Positions 10,753 to 21,809 of a DNA stretch of 64,000 nucleotides are shown here, one piece after another. The translations under genes were made by a program, and so were the position numbers. Origin of the DNA: Silene latifolia (Eukaryota; Streptophyta; Magnoliopsida; Caryophyllales; Caryophyllaceae); the NCBI RefSeq assembly GCF_048544455.1, contig NC_133526.1, forward strand, positions 4,852,001-4,916,000. The letters run 5' to 3'. The notes under the pieces are model-generated. The model did not search any database. It was given only the letters and a program-made list of their open reading frames with translations, and had not been told where the DNA came from. Numbering within the stretch: position 1 is the stretch's first letter; every line of letters begins with the position of its first letter.

Positions 10753-11111
10753 GAGTCATCTTTGGCACTTAAATATCAACCAAATTTTTTTTGAGTCTCT
10801 TAAGTATTGTCTTATTAGAGATCTCTTATCTTATTAGAGTTTCTATTATTATCTCTTTAATAGAAAAATTTATTTATTATTAATTTTTCTCGTATAATCA
10901 ATAAACGGTAGACGTGTTTGTATTTATTATTTATTTTCTTTGAAAGAAATATTTTAATAATATGTAAACAAATGATTATCATGTAAACATTAAAGTTTTA
11001 GAACATTTTTTTCATTATAACCAAGTTAATTAACCCGTTGCAACGCACGGGCTTTCAATCTAGTAGTGAATAAGATGGAGTATTAGTTAACTTATGATTC
11101 TTATACGTATA

Positions 11112-11282
11112 TGCTAAATCCCGCACATAGTTTTACTGTTTCCCGCACACTTTACCTCACTATTCCATCATTGCCCCTCTAAAGAAAAAAAGGAAAATCA
11201 GAAAACAAACCCCCACCCTTTGACGACCTTCCTGACCACCCATCCTCCAACCACCGCCCTACGCCATCGGCGACGACCACCC
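11112..11282 (+). mobile_element. Partial TIR element of the TGCTAAATCCCGCACA family
   Basis: TGCTAAATCCCGCACA followed by TTTACTGTTTCCCGCACA matches the left end of the elements at 62992 and 63681. The copia element begins at 11283 within it. The other end was not found downstream of the copia remnant, so this copy is truncated. Confidence 0.5.
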
Positions 11283-11692
11283 TGTAAGAATTATCATATT
11301 AATTCTCTATTATGTGGACCTAATTACTGACGTCAGTCACTCTAATAGATAATAGCTAAATATGATGTTTCGGGTTTTTAGTCGGAGTAATAGATTAAGT
11401 GGATTACGGTTAATGTTTACAGACCATTAACATATTAGGCCCACTTATCTAATTATGCCCCTCCTGCCACCTATATAATAAAAGCTACGCATGTTTGTGG
11501 TTTAACCTAATTCATTAAGAGAAACGCACAAGAAGAGAATTAGAGAATAAGGGAGGCAGGAGAAGGCAAAAGATTGGAGTTTATCTTCTTGTTGATTTCA
11601 AGGAATCTCCTTATCAGATCTAATGACTACTCCACGTAAGTACTCATCTGTAATTATCATTGCAATCAAGATCCTCTAAATTTAGGTTTACA
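11283..11692 (+). repeat. 5' LTR of the copia element
   Basis: It starts TGTAA and ends TTACA, a matched inverted terminus, and lies two bases before TGGTATCAGAGC. It contains TATATAATAAAAG near 11472, a plausible TATA box for the element. Confidence 0.75.
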
Positions 11693-11840
11693 TGTGGTAT
11701 CAGAGCAGGATTGTGATTGCAGTTATAGTTCTGATTAATGTTTCAATTATGTCTTTTGAATGAAATTAATGTTTACTTATGATGTTATTATTTTCATTCA
11801 TGGTTGATTGTTTACTCGTTTGATTATGATTGTTTCCGCT

Positions 11841-11964
11841 GCCCTAATTGAATTATTTCAATTCTTATGATGCCCTAATTGAATTATTTCAATTCTTATG
11901 ATGCCCTAATTGAATTATTTCAATTCTTATGATGTCCTAATCGAATTATTTCAATTCGTATGAT
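11841..11964 (+). repeat. 31-bp tandem repeat, four copies, in the copia leader
   Basis: GCCCTAATTGAATTATTTCA plus ATTCTTATGAT recurs at 11841, 11872, 11903 and 11934. The first three copies are identical and the last has three changes. It lies in the untranslated leader between the primer site and gag. Confidence 0.9.
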
Positions 11965-14900
11965 GTTTGTATTTTATTGTTTATGGTTCTTAATCGCACA
12001 TCTACACTGTTCACCGACAACACTATTCACGAGCACTGTTCACGCAGAAAGTTAATGTTCATCAGTTTTGAGTGTCGGATTTTGATGTTATAATAATGTT
12101 TTTCGAGTGTAAACGGCGTTCTAAACCAGACTGCATAGCAGGGTTAGTGTTTTTAAGCCTAATTCTGACGTCTTCATTGAGTTTCAGGACGTTTTTGGTT
12201 AAAAATTATGATTTTTTGTTTTATTCATAATAGTTCTCGATCGAGCTAATGTTTCACTCGATCGAAGCTCTTAAGCATGAATAAGTACCTTCTCGCATTA
12301 TAGTTTACGATACCTTATGTTTGATTATGTATGCTCGTGTGATATTTATATTATTAAGTACAAAAGTTAATATAATTATCATATTGTTGTTGTAAGCCTA
12401 CATATTATTTGTGTAAATATATCATTTGATATCGAATGTAAGAGACTTTCGCATTATGACAAGTTGAAATTCACCACAGTGATTCATCTCGTACGCGATC
12501 AAATCTCATAATGGAATCATATTGAACATTCACATTAGGTTGAGGTTCGCCACAGTGGACTCAAATTATGTAGTGAATTTCCGACTAAGCATCTAACAGA
12601 GTAAAGTAACTTGTATTAAGGTTTACCCACAGGTAACCTGACATTAAAGTGAAACACTCATTAAGGAGAGTATACTCTATTATGTAATTAAGCATGTGTA
12701 GGTTGTCCACAGATACTATACTTGCCTGATGAATGTTTATGAGTTACTCATTTAAGTTTCAAGTCTTAGTCATAATTGCTATTGTGTGTTAAACTCAAAG
12801 CCTAATGTTTTGAGCATTGTTCATAATGCAGTACCGTTGCAAAGCTCTCTCAATAACTGTGTTCAAGCTGTTCCACAACTTGATGGTACTAATTACTCAG
12901 AATGGAAAGAGCATCTCGAGTTCTATTTAGGGATCCTTGAACTCGATCAAGTGCTTACTGGGTCAGCTCCAGCTGAACCAGCTTCTGATGCGAGTAAAGA
13001 AGTACTCGAAGAGTATAACTGGTGGAAGAAATCTAATAGTCTTTGCCTAAAGTTTTTGTGTCTTACCACTGCACCAAACATTAAGTCCTCCATTTCGGAG
13101 ACAGGCTGTAACACAGCCAGTAAGTACATGGAAATCATTAAGGAACGCTTTCAGACTACCGATAAAGCGGTAGCTGGAAGGCTTATGTCTGAACTTACCA
13201 CTGCTAAGTATAATGAGAGTGTAACCACCATGCAGCAGCATGTGTTACACATGACGAATCTGGCAGCTAAGTTGGGAAAACTGGGCATGAAAGTTGAGGA
13301 TCCGTTCCTCGCCCAGTTTATCATCAACTTTTTGCCTGATAAGTTTGATGCTTTCCATCTTCATTACAACACTGTTAAGGAAATTTAGAGTGTTAATGAA
13401 TTGACCAATAAACTGGTTCAGGAAGCAGCAAGAATCAAACAGAAAGATGAGGCTGATGCCTCAAGTAAGAGTACTGGCTTATCCCAGGCACATCATGTGC
13501 ATCATGTAAGCAGGAAACCTAAGGGTAAGTTTGGAAACAGAAAGGGCATGAAGTCTAGCCCTTCTGATAAGCTGTCTGGATCTGGCATAAAGAAGGATAT
13601 TAAGAAGCAGGAAAGTTGTTTTTTCTGTAAGAAACCTGAGCACTTTCAGAATGACTGCATAAAGCGTAAGAATTGGTTCGAAAAGAAGGGTAAGCCTTTG
13701 GCTTTAGTATGTTTCGAATCAAATTATGTTGAAGTTCCTTCTAATACATGGTGGCTAGATTCAGGCTCTAATGTACATATTTCGAATTCCTTGCAGGGAT
13801 TCCTTACGACAAGAACCATAAATCCAAATGAGGCCTCCTTATACATGGGGAATAAAGATAAAGCCTCCGTAGAAGCCATTGGAAGGTTTAGCTTGGAATT
13901 AAGCACTGGATTTAAGTTGAAGTTGGAGGATACCCTTTATGTTCCCTCCTTCGGACGCAATTTAATTTCAGTTTCTAAGTTAGATAATGATGGTTTTAAA
14001 TTAAGTTTTGGACAAGGTTGTTTCAGTATGTTTCGAGACAATATTTTTGTTGGTTCTGGAATTTTGGAAAACGGATTGTATCGAATTTATTTAGATAAAT
14101 TGTTTTCAGAATCTCTTTGTGTTTCTCATAATGTTTCCCCGCATAATAATGTTAGTTCGAAACGTGGAAGGTCTAATGAAAGTTCCTCCTTCTTGTGGCA
14201 TAAACGTTTGGCCCATATTTCAAGATAAAGAATGAGCATATTGGTTAAAGACAATATACTACCTTCTCTTGATTTTACGGATTTTGGGACGTGTGTGGAA
14301 TGCATTAAGGGTAAGCAAACCAAACACACCAAGAAAGGGTCCACAAGAAGCACTGCTCTTTTAGAAATTATACATACAGACATATGTGGTCCATTTGATG
14401 TTCCCTCCATGAGCGGAGAGAAATATTTCATCACCTTTATTGATGATTATTCACGTTATTGTTATCTTTACCTTTTGCATGAAAAATCTCAATCAGTAAA
14501 CGCTTTAGAGGTTTACATTAAGGAGGTGGAAAGGCAATTGGGAAAGAAAGTGAAAATCGTAAGGTCAGATAGGGGTGGTGAATATTATGGCAAATATGAT
14601 GAATCAGGACAACATCCTGGTCCTTTTGCAAAACTCCTTGAAAATTTGGGTATTGTCCCTCAGTACACAACTCCTGGTTCTCCATGGATGAATGGTGTTG
14701 CTGAGAGGCGTAATCGAACCCTATTAGAGGTTGTGAGGACAATGATGAGTAATACCAATCTACCCATGAAGTTGTGGATGCATGCCCTTATGGCTGCTGT
14801 GTATGTTGGAAATCGGGTTCTCAGTAAAGCAGTTTCAAAGACACCATTTGAACTGTGGAAAGGATGGAAACCGAGTCTTCAACACTTACATGTATGGGGA

Positions 14901-17150
14901 TGCCCAGCAGAGGCACGCATTTATAATCCACATGAAAGGAAGCTTGATCCTAGAACCATTAGTGGTTTCTTTATCGGCTATCCAGAAAAGTCCAAAGGGT
15001 ATAGGTTTTACTGTCCTACACACAAGACAAGAATTGTTGAAACCGGAAATGCCAAATTCCTTGAGAATGGCGAAGTTAGTGGGAGTGATCAGGTAAGGGA
15101 TGTCGTCGTTAATGAGGTTAGGGTGGCAATTCCAGTTCCTTTGCCCCCAATTTCTATTGATGAAGTTCCACATAATGATAATGTTGACTCAGTCAATATT
15201 GTGGAACCTAATGTTGATGATCCTCCACTCCCGAATGATAACATCGCCACCGAGGTTGTTGATACAAAGACCAAATAACATTAAGAAGGTCCACAAGACC
15301 TAGAAGGCCAGCTATTTCAGATGACTATGAAGTATATCAATGTGAATTTGACATTAGTGTGGATAATGATCCGGTTACGTTTTCACAAGCTATGAATAGT
15401 GATGATTCCGATAAATGGATTAATGCCATGAAAGAAGAGATGGAGTCTATGGCTAAGAATGAGGTCTGGGAGTTGGTCAATTTACCAAGAGGTCATAAGG
15501 TCAGTCACTACAAGTGGGTCTTTAAGACCAAGCGCGACTCCTTAGGTAATATTGAACGACATAAAGCCAGACTGGTAGCTAAAGGCTTTAATCAGAAAGA
15601 AGGCATTGATTATAATGAAACCTTCTCTCCAGTTTCTAAGAAGGTTTCTTTACGGATCATTTTAGCTTTAGTAGCTCATTTTGACTTAGAGCTACATCAA
15701 ATGGATGTGAAAACGGCATTCTTGAATGGGAGTTTGGAAGAAGAAGACTATATGGCTCAGCCTGAAGACTTCATTATTGATGACAAAGAGGACAAAGTCT
15801 GTATATTAAAGAAGTCCATTTATGGGCTTAAGCAATCTTCTCGGCAATGGTATATTAAGTTCCATAATACCATCACCTCCTTTGGGTTTCAAGAAAACAC
15901 TGTTGATCAGTGTATATACCTGAAGATCAGTGGGAGTAAGTTTGCATTTTTGGTCTTATATGTCGATGATATACTCATCGCAAGCAGTGATTTGGGACTA
16001 TTACATCAAACTAAAGATTTCCTATCAAGCAACTTTGAGATGAAAGATATGGGAGAGGTGTCCTATGTGATCGGGGTGGAAATATCTCGAGACAGATCAC
16101 AAAGGACATTAAGGTTGTCTCAGAAAGCCTATATCATGAAGGTCTTAGAAAGATTTAACATGGTAAAATGTAATCCCAATGATGTTCCTATTCAGAAAGG
16201 GGATAAGTTCAGCTTAAGTATGTGTCCTAAGACTGAACTAGAACGAAATGCCATGAAAAACTTTCCTTATGCATCTCTAGTTGGAAGCTTAATGTATGCG
16301 CAGTCTGTACAAGACCTCGACATAAGTTTTGCGATGGGTATGTTGGGTCGATATCGGTCCAATCTGGAATGGGTCATTGGAGTGCGGCTAAGAAAGTTTT
16401 AAGGTACTTAAAGGGAACAAGGGACAAAATGCTCACTTATAGACATACTGATCAGCTTGAGGTTATTGGATATGTTGACTCAGATTTTGGAGGATGTGTG
16501 GACTCAAGGAAAAGCACCTTTGGTTATGTGTTTGCTTTAGCTTGGGGGGCAATCTCTTGGAAGAGTGCTAAACAGACAATTATTGCCTCATCCACTATGG
16601 AAGCTGAATTTGTAGCGTGCTTTGAGGCTACTATTCAAGCTTTATGGTTGAACTTTCTTTCAGGGATTAGCATTATGAATTCTGTTGCAAGGCCGCTGAA
16701 AATTTACTGTGATAATGTTGCAGCTGTCTTCTTTTCGAAGAATGATAGGTATTCTAAAGGTATAAAACACATGGAAATGAAATACCTATCAGTTAAGGAG
16801 GAAGTTCGGAAAAACACTGTGTCAATTGAGCACATCACGACTAGTGCCAATATAGCAGATCCTTTAACTAATGGGTTACCTCCAAAGACATTTTTAAAGC
16901 ATGCTACTGATATGGGTCTGGAGGATAATCATTAAGGCTTTTCGTTTGTGTTTGGATCATGCTAGTGTTTTGTAATGATGACACTTATGTTTTGATTAAT
17001 CAACTTATGTTTTCTTATGATGATGGTTTCCGAACGATTTTCTGTATCGTATTATTGTTATTGTATACATTATTATTGCACGATTAACAGAATCAGTCCT
17101 TTTCCTCAAGGACATTATCGGGGATTATGTTTGCTCCTAATGTGCAATTA

Positions 17151-18281
17151 ATCCTGCCATCATCTGTCATCTTCATTTTCATTTTCCCTCCATTAATTCA
17201 TCATTAATCTACCATTTTCACTCCTCTAATCACCATTAATACTATTAACCCAAACTCCATAGAAGTAAATCAACAAGTTACAAACCAAACTCCTTTGATC
17301 CCTCCTCCATTCACACCCATTATCACCACCATCAACAACCATTCACGCCCAATCCGAGCCCGCCGACAAGTTCACAAACCGCTCCATCACGCACCACCAG
17401 ACCACCGAGCCGCATCTAGTCACCGATTCACCTTCTGCGACAAGCAAGCACCACGAATCTCGAACTCGGAACCAAAACCCGAGCCTAATCGATCCCGGTT
17501 AAATGCGAATCACCTTGTCTAGCCACCACTGGAGTTGTGAGTTTTGTCGAAAGAAGACAAAAAATGATTTTATTGTCCTCGTATTCATTAACGGATATTG
17601 TGTTTTGTATTTGGGGCAAGTCGTTTCAATTATTTCATTGGGGCATTATAAATACTTGAAAATCAGAAATTTGTAGGGGAGATAGGGTTGAAATTGGATC
17701 TTCTGGGTTTCATTATCATCATCAAATTGATGGTGATGTTGAATTTGGAAACTAATGTTGATTTGTTAATTGTTGTTGTTTTTTATCTTTTTTGCTGCTA
17801 CTGTTGTTTATCCTAAGGTTTGGTGATTGATGATGGAAGAGATATTGGATGAAGTTACCCAGTCAATGTTACTGTTGTTTTAATGAATTATTCTCTTTTT
17901 AAAAAAAAATAAAAATTGGTGACCTGACTAACAGGTAGGTGGTTACTAAGTGTAGTATGAGAAGATGAGGTTAGAAGTATGAATTATTCTCAGTTAAACA
18001 ATATTTTGGTTTAATATGAGAAGTAAGGTCATAGTTTGGATTATTCTCATCAATTAACCCTTTTTTTTCCAACCTCATCAAACCTTCATCATCTACTTCT
18101 TTCATCTTCACCCCCTACCTTGACCTCTTTACCATTAGCACTCCTCCTTGTTCTCCTTCAACGAACCTTGTTCGCCATTAACACTCCGCCAATTCATCTT
18201 CATCTGAAATTATTCACAACACAAAGTGATAGATAAGTGAAAAGGAAGGAACAAAGGAGGGGAAATTGAAGACTTGATAAT
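17151..18281. other. No gene recognised; mixed repeat-like DNA
   Basis: 17280-17520 is GC-richer and proline-codon-rich, like captured exon or UTR sequence, but it has no recognisable domain. 17920-18050 has TATGAGAAG / ATTATTCTCA segments that recur loosely at 19560-19640, on the other side of the TRIM element, so the two may be parts of one older element. Confidence 0.4.
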
Positions 18282-19436
18282 TAATAGATTTTAGAAGGGG
18301 AGAGTATTTCATAAGATACGACTTTATATTATTGATAAACTTGTGTTATGATATGAATACATAAGACCATATTTATAGTATTAACTAATACTTTAAGTTT
18401 AACCCTAGATCTAGAATATACCGACTTATTCCGTAAGACAATAATAATATCTCTTATTTTATACTCACACAATATTTATCATATTGTGTTTCATAATCTT
18501 ACCCTAGATACCTTATTACCCTCCCTTATACTTATGGTAATTTGACCCAAATTTCCATGAGTTTGAAATTACAATACAATAAATTAATAAGAAAAAAAAT
18601 GTCGACTTTTCTTCGTCTTCATTATCTTCTTCTTCATAGGTGCGTATACGACCCGCCGGCCACGATAATGCATAATCGACTCGCCAGTCAAGATAAGTGA
18701 GTAACTCGCCAGTACATACGAGGGGTAACAACCTACCCACCACTCAATTCAATACGTGCGTAACTCGCCAGTACAATAATGCGTAACCGACTCGCCAGTC
18801 AATATGTGCGTAACTCGCCAGTAAATACGACTATATGAGCGATAACAACCTACCACTCATATAAATAAACAACTCTTGTCTTACGACGAGGAGAGCCAAA
18901 CCAATACCAATACTTCATGATACGACGTAGAAAATTGCATACAACAATTCTCAATTAACTTGCAATTACTTTGCACACTTGAATAACCCACTTGAACTTG
19001 CTCGCATACTTTAGTAATACTTGTGTGTATCGTGTACGTACTAGGTATTAGGGATTTCACGGATTTTTTTCAATATGTAATATAAAACAAAGATTAGCAT
19101 ACGTAATTCCCGCCGGTGGGCATGACAGATAATTAACCCACCGACAGGACAGCGGAATTTTATTTATTTAGGCCTCAAGAGCGAGAGGCTCTGATACCAT
19201 AATAGATTTTAGAAGGGGAGAGTATTTCATAAGATACGACTTTATATTATTGATAAACTTGTGTTATGATATGAATACATAAGACCATATTTATAGTATT
19301 AACTAATACCTTAAGTTTAACCCTAGATCTAGAATATATCGACTTATTCCGTAAGACAATAATAATATCTCTTATTTTATACTCACACAATATTTATCAT
19401 ATTGTGTTTCCTAATCTTACCCTAGATACCTTATTA
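18282..19436 (-). mobile_element. TRIM-type miniature LTR retrotransposon
   Basis: Two 237-bp direct repeats (18282-18518 and 19200-19436) differ at only about three positions. They are flanked by a 5-bp duplication ATAAT (18277-18281, 19437-19441). On the minus strand TGGTATCAGAGCC abuts the repeat at 19200, and the purine run AAGGGAGGG abuts the other repeat at 18519. Together these give a complete LTR element read right to left. The 681-bp interior has no coding frame, only imperfect repeats of ACTCGCCAGT. The LTR ends are TAATA...TATTA, not the usual TG...CA. It looks whole and young, perhaps a million years or less by common plant rates. Confidence 0.85.
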
Positions 19437-19813
19437 ATAATGGAGAATGAAGAACTGGAGAAGAAGGTTGTTTAAATAAGAACAGTGGCTCCAAAATAAT
19501 ATTTTAACCGGAAACACCAGGTAAAAAGATGCTAAGTTTAGTCTGAAATGAGGGAGGTCAATGTCGGGTTTATTGTGGGTTAAACTAAGAATTGGATTAA
19601 TATGGGAAGACCACCTATACTATAGATTATTCTTGTTAATTTTTTCTTAAATAAATAGGTTAAATTTATTTGGATATTTTACATGGTAGCCGTATATTTT
19701 TTTTAGAGAGAATATCCCAATTTATATTCATTTGCAGTAGAAGTCAAATTAGGTTATACACAGTCAAATCATAACTCAACCAAAACTCTCTTTAGCCACT
19801 TTAAACCTCATCG

Positions 19814-21328
19814 ATGGCCGTCGAAGAAAAGACGATGAAGAGACGAAGGAAAAATAACAACTTTCAAAGCGTAGAACAAACAAATGACCTTCTAAGTTTG
19901 CTCCATGACGATATACTTATCGTGATTATCTCCTGTCTTCCTCTTCGATCAGCCGTTGTCACCGGGTTACTATCCCGTAGATGGCGTGGTCTATGGAAGA
20001 ACATATCCTCCATTATCATAAGCGATAGTAAGTCCGATTATAAGTTTATATTTTCTGATGTTTTTCTTAACGTCATGTTGCAAATTAATTCCCCTTTCAT
20101 CCATCGTTTCCATCTCGATTTTGATGGCAATTTTTCGAGCAAGCATAGGCGGCCTCCTGACTATTCTTGGCTTCGCCGAATTTGTGACTGGAATGTCCGT
20201 GAACTCAATTTTACGCGCCCCTCTTATTTTTATGGTAAGTATAAGCTTAGATTACCGAGTTATATTTTTCAAACGCGGTCACTGGTATCCATTGAGTTGG
20301 ACTCAATGGTCGATTGGGAGTTACCTAACGATGCTGATCCCATCATTTTACCCAATTTGAAGAAGCTAAGCCTTAATTTTTCTTATACTCGTTGCGAGTT
20401 CCTGGGAAAGCTAATCAAATCTTGTCTATCTCTTGAAGAGTTGTCTTTAGATCAGTGCCTAGATTTTAGGACAGATGGTTATTTGAAATGTTCGAATCAA
20501 AATCTAAGACGATTATTTATAAACTGGAGGTCCGGGAGTAAAAGCAAAATTGTGATTAACGCCCCAAAATTAGAGTATCTGAATGTTTGTGCTCCGTTAG
20601 CTGCGGTAGTTTGCCTTGACGAAGAACCAATTGCGTTGCGTGAAGCTAAACTCCAAATTTGTGAAAAGCATCATCGTCTAGACGATGAAGAAAAGAAGTT
20701 GATGTCAAAATTTTATGAAGCGATTTCTAGTGTTGGGTGGATTACCCTGGATGTTGCGGTTCTAGGTTGCATATCATTCGTGTTTCGCAATGTAACTAGG
20801 CTTACACTAAACATGAAAACATACCCCGATATCCTCGATACTAATTTATTGTTGTCATTACTGAAAGTGTGCCCTGTGCTAGACGTTTTTACTCTAAAAC
20901 TTGAAGAAGGTAATAGTAGACATAAACCGTGGTTGAAACTCTCCTCACACTCTCGTCGTTCAAGCACCTTACGACGAGTACTCAAGAGGGTGGAGGTAGA
21001 AATCGACTGGTGGGATTACAGAGTCCCATCAAAATCTTTCGTGGAGTTAGTAGGATTCTTGTTACTAAGCGGCACTATCGATGCAAAGCATTTCCATTTT
21101 AGGTTACGTGCTGCGAGATATTGTAGAAAGGAATCTGTAGAGCGTATAAGAAGAATGGAAAAAGACTTATGCAGGATATTTCACCAAGCTCCAATGGTTT
21201 CAAAGAGACATGAGGTTGAATTTGTAGGGGAGTTTTACAAGCTGTCTCGTAATGCTTGTCGGAAATTTTCAAGAGCAAATCGGGAAATCATCTATTTTAG
21301 TTGTTCGCAACCACGAATAGAACTTTAG
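19814..21328 (+). CDS. F-box/LRR/FBD protein, gene A
   Basis: One uninterrupted 504-codon exon. The F-box spans about residues 27-62 (LHDDILIVIISCLPL, LSRRWRGLW). A leucine-rich segment lies about 178-220 (LPNLKKLSLNF, CLSLEELSLDQC), followed by the INAPKLEYL strand near 247 and an FBD-type tail about 455-490 (HEVEFVGEFYKLSRNACRK). Proteins of this family are substrate receptors of SCF ubiquitin ligases: the F-box binds Skp1/ASK and the repeats are thought to hold the target. The target here is unknown. The ATG at 19814 gives a basic, low-complexity leader before the F-box, as in the neighbours. From codon ~244 onward it is duplicated, inverted, as A' at 41528-42318. It lies tail to tail with gene B. 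Confidence 0.85.
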   Translation: MAVEEKTMKRRRKNNNFQSVEQTNDLLSLLHDDILIVIISCLPLRSAVVTGLLSRRWRGLWKNISSIIISDSKSDYKFIFSDVFLNVMLQINSPFIHRFHLDFDGNFSSKHRRPPDYSWLRRICDWNVRELNFTRPSYFYGKYKLRLPSYIFQTRSLVSIELDSMVDWELPNDADPIILPNLKKLSLNFSYTRCEFLGKLIKSCLSLEELSLDQCLDFRTDGYLKCSNQNLRRLFINWRSGSKSKIVINAPKLEYLNVCAPLAAVVCLDEEPIALREAKLQICEKHHRLDDEEKKLMSKFYEAISSVGWITLDVAVLGCISFVFRNVTRLTLNMKTYPDILDTNLLLSLLKVCPVLDVFTLKLEEGNSRHKPWLKLSSHSRRSSTLRRVLKRVEVEIDWWDYRVPSKSFVELVGFLLLSGTIDAKHFHFRLRAARYCRKESVERIRRMEKDLCRIFHQAPMVSKRHEVEFVGEFYKLSRNACRKFSRANREIIYFSCSQPRIEL

Positions 21329-21809
21329 TGTTTTTTTTTCTTTTTTTTACAATAGTGAATGTTGCATCTTATGCAAAAGTATACTTTTCATTGTTTAAGT
21401 TGCCGTTTATATTATCTTACAAAGTTACAATAGGCAGGAGTCTTTGAAACATTGCGATACAATGAGTCAATGATTGTTTAAGTTGCCGTTTATATTATCT
21501 TACAATTATTGTTGGTTTCGTGATGTTTCCGCTGCAAGTTCATAACTCTGACAATTTTCGTATCATAAATTAAATAGATGTTTCTCATAAATTGATAAGT
21601 TAACAGATAGAGCTAAGCATAAATTACAGAGTACATATGAATACCATAGAATCATGCAGATGTCAGCTAGTTTAACGGGTATAGTCATGGGGGTGATACA
21701 CTCATGACCTCAGTCCAAACCCCGTCAGTAGCATATTCACTCATGTGACTCCCTTCACACACACAAAAATACGTAAAATTGCTAGGAGTTAAAAGCCGTA
21801 GGGATAACT

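Larger units (their letters stand above)
7898..11063 (+). mobile_element. Helitron 2, non-autonomous, 3.2 kb
   Basis: It begins TCTAGTATATATATATAAAA after a flanking A and ends with a hairpin (CCCGTTGCAACGCACGGG), then CTTTCAATCTAG before a flanking T at 11064. These are the terminal features of plant Helitrons. There is no rep/helicase gene. The interior is built of repeated blocks: a 122-bp tandem duplication at the 5' end and six copies of a module with an snRNA-type promoter signature. Two other MITEs (9036-9320, 10054-10326) are inserted in it. Confidence 0.7.
6393..11080. mobile_element. Stowaway-like MITE split by two Helitrons
   Basis: The left end CTCCCTCATATTTTCCATAT at 6393 is preceded by TA, and an inverted, shorter match (TAAGATGGAG then TA) ends at 11080. 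The pieces 6393-6498, 7710-7897 and 11064-11080 remain once the two Helitrons are removed. A ~60-bp internal block (ATTAAGGAAAATAATAAAAT ... GGGGTTTGGT) occurs both at 6434-6496 and 7757-7815, so the MITE has an internal duplication or a second copy is present. Confidence 0.4.
11283..17150 (+). mobile_element. Ty1-copia LTR retrotransposon, decayed
   Basis: A 5' LTR (11283-11692, TGTAAGAATT ... GTTTACA) is followed at ~11695 by the primer site TGGTATCAGAGC, complementary to initiator tRNA-Met. Then comes a ~1.1-kb leader and gag-pol homology in copia order: gag with a CCHC knuckle (about 12.8-13.7 kb), protease (about 13.75-14.0 kb), integrase (about 14.2-15.0 kb, HTDICGPF), reverse transcriptase (about 15.4-16.2 kb, LYVDDILIAS and YGLKQ) and RNase H (about 16.4-16.9 kb). 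The reading frame has about four breaks and no 3' LTR was recognised, so it is a fossil. With only one LTR its age cannot be estimated from LTR divergence. The right edge is approximate. Confidence 0.85.

Noticed and set aside
18282-19436. Cassandra-type TRIM with 5S rRNA in its LTRs
   Set aside because: No 5S-like internal promoter sequence is visible in the LTRs.
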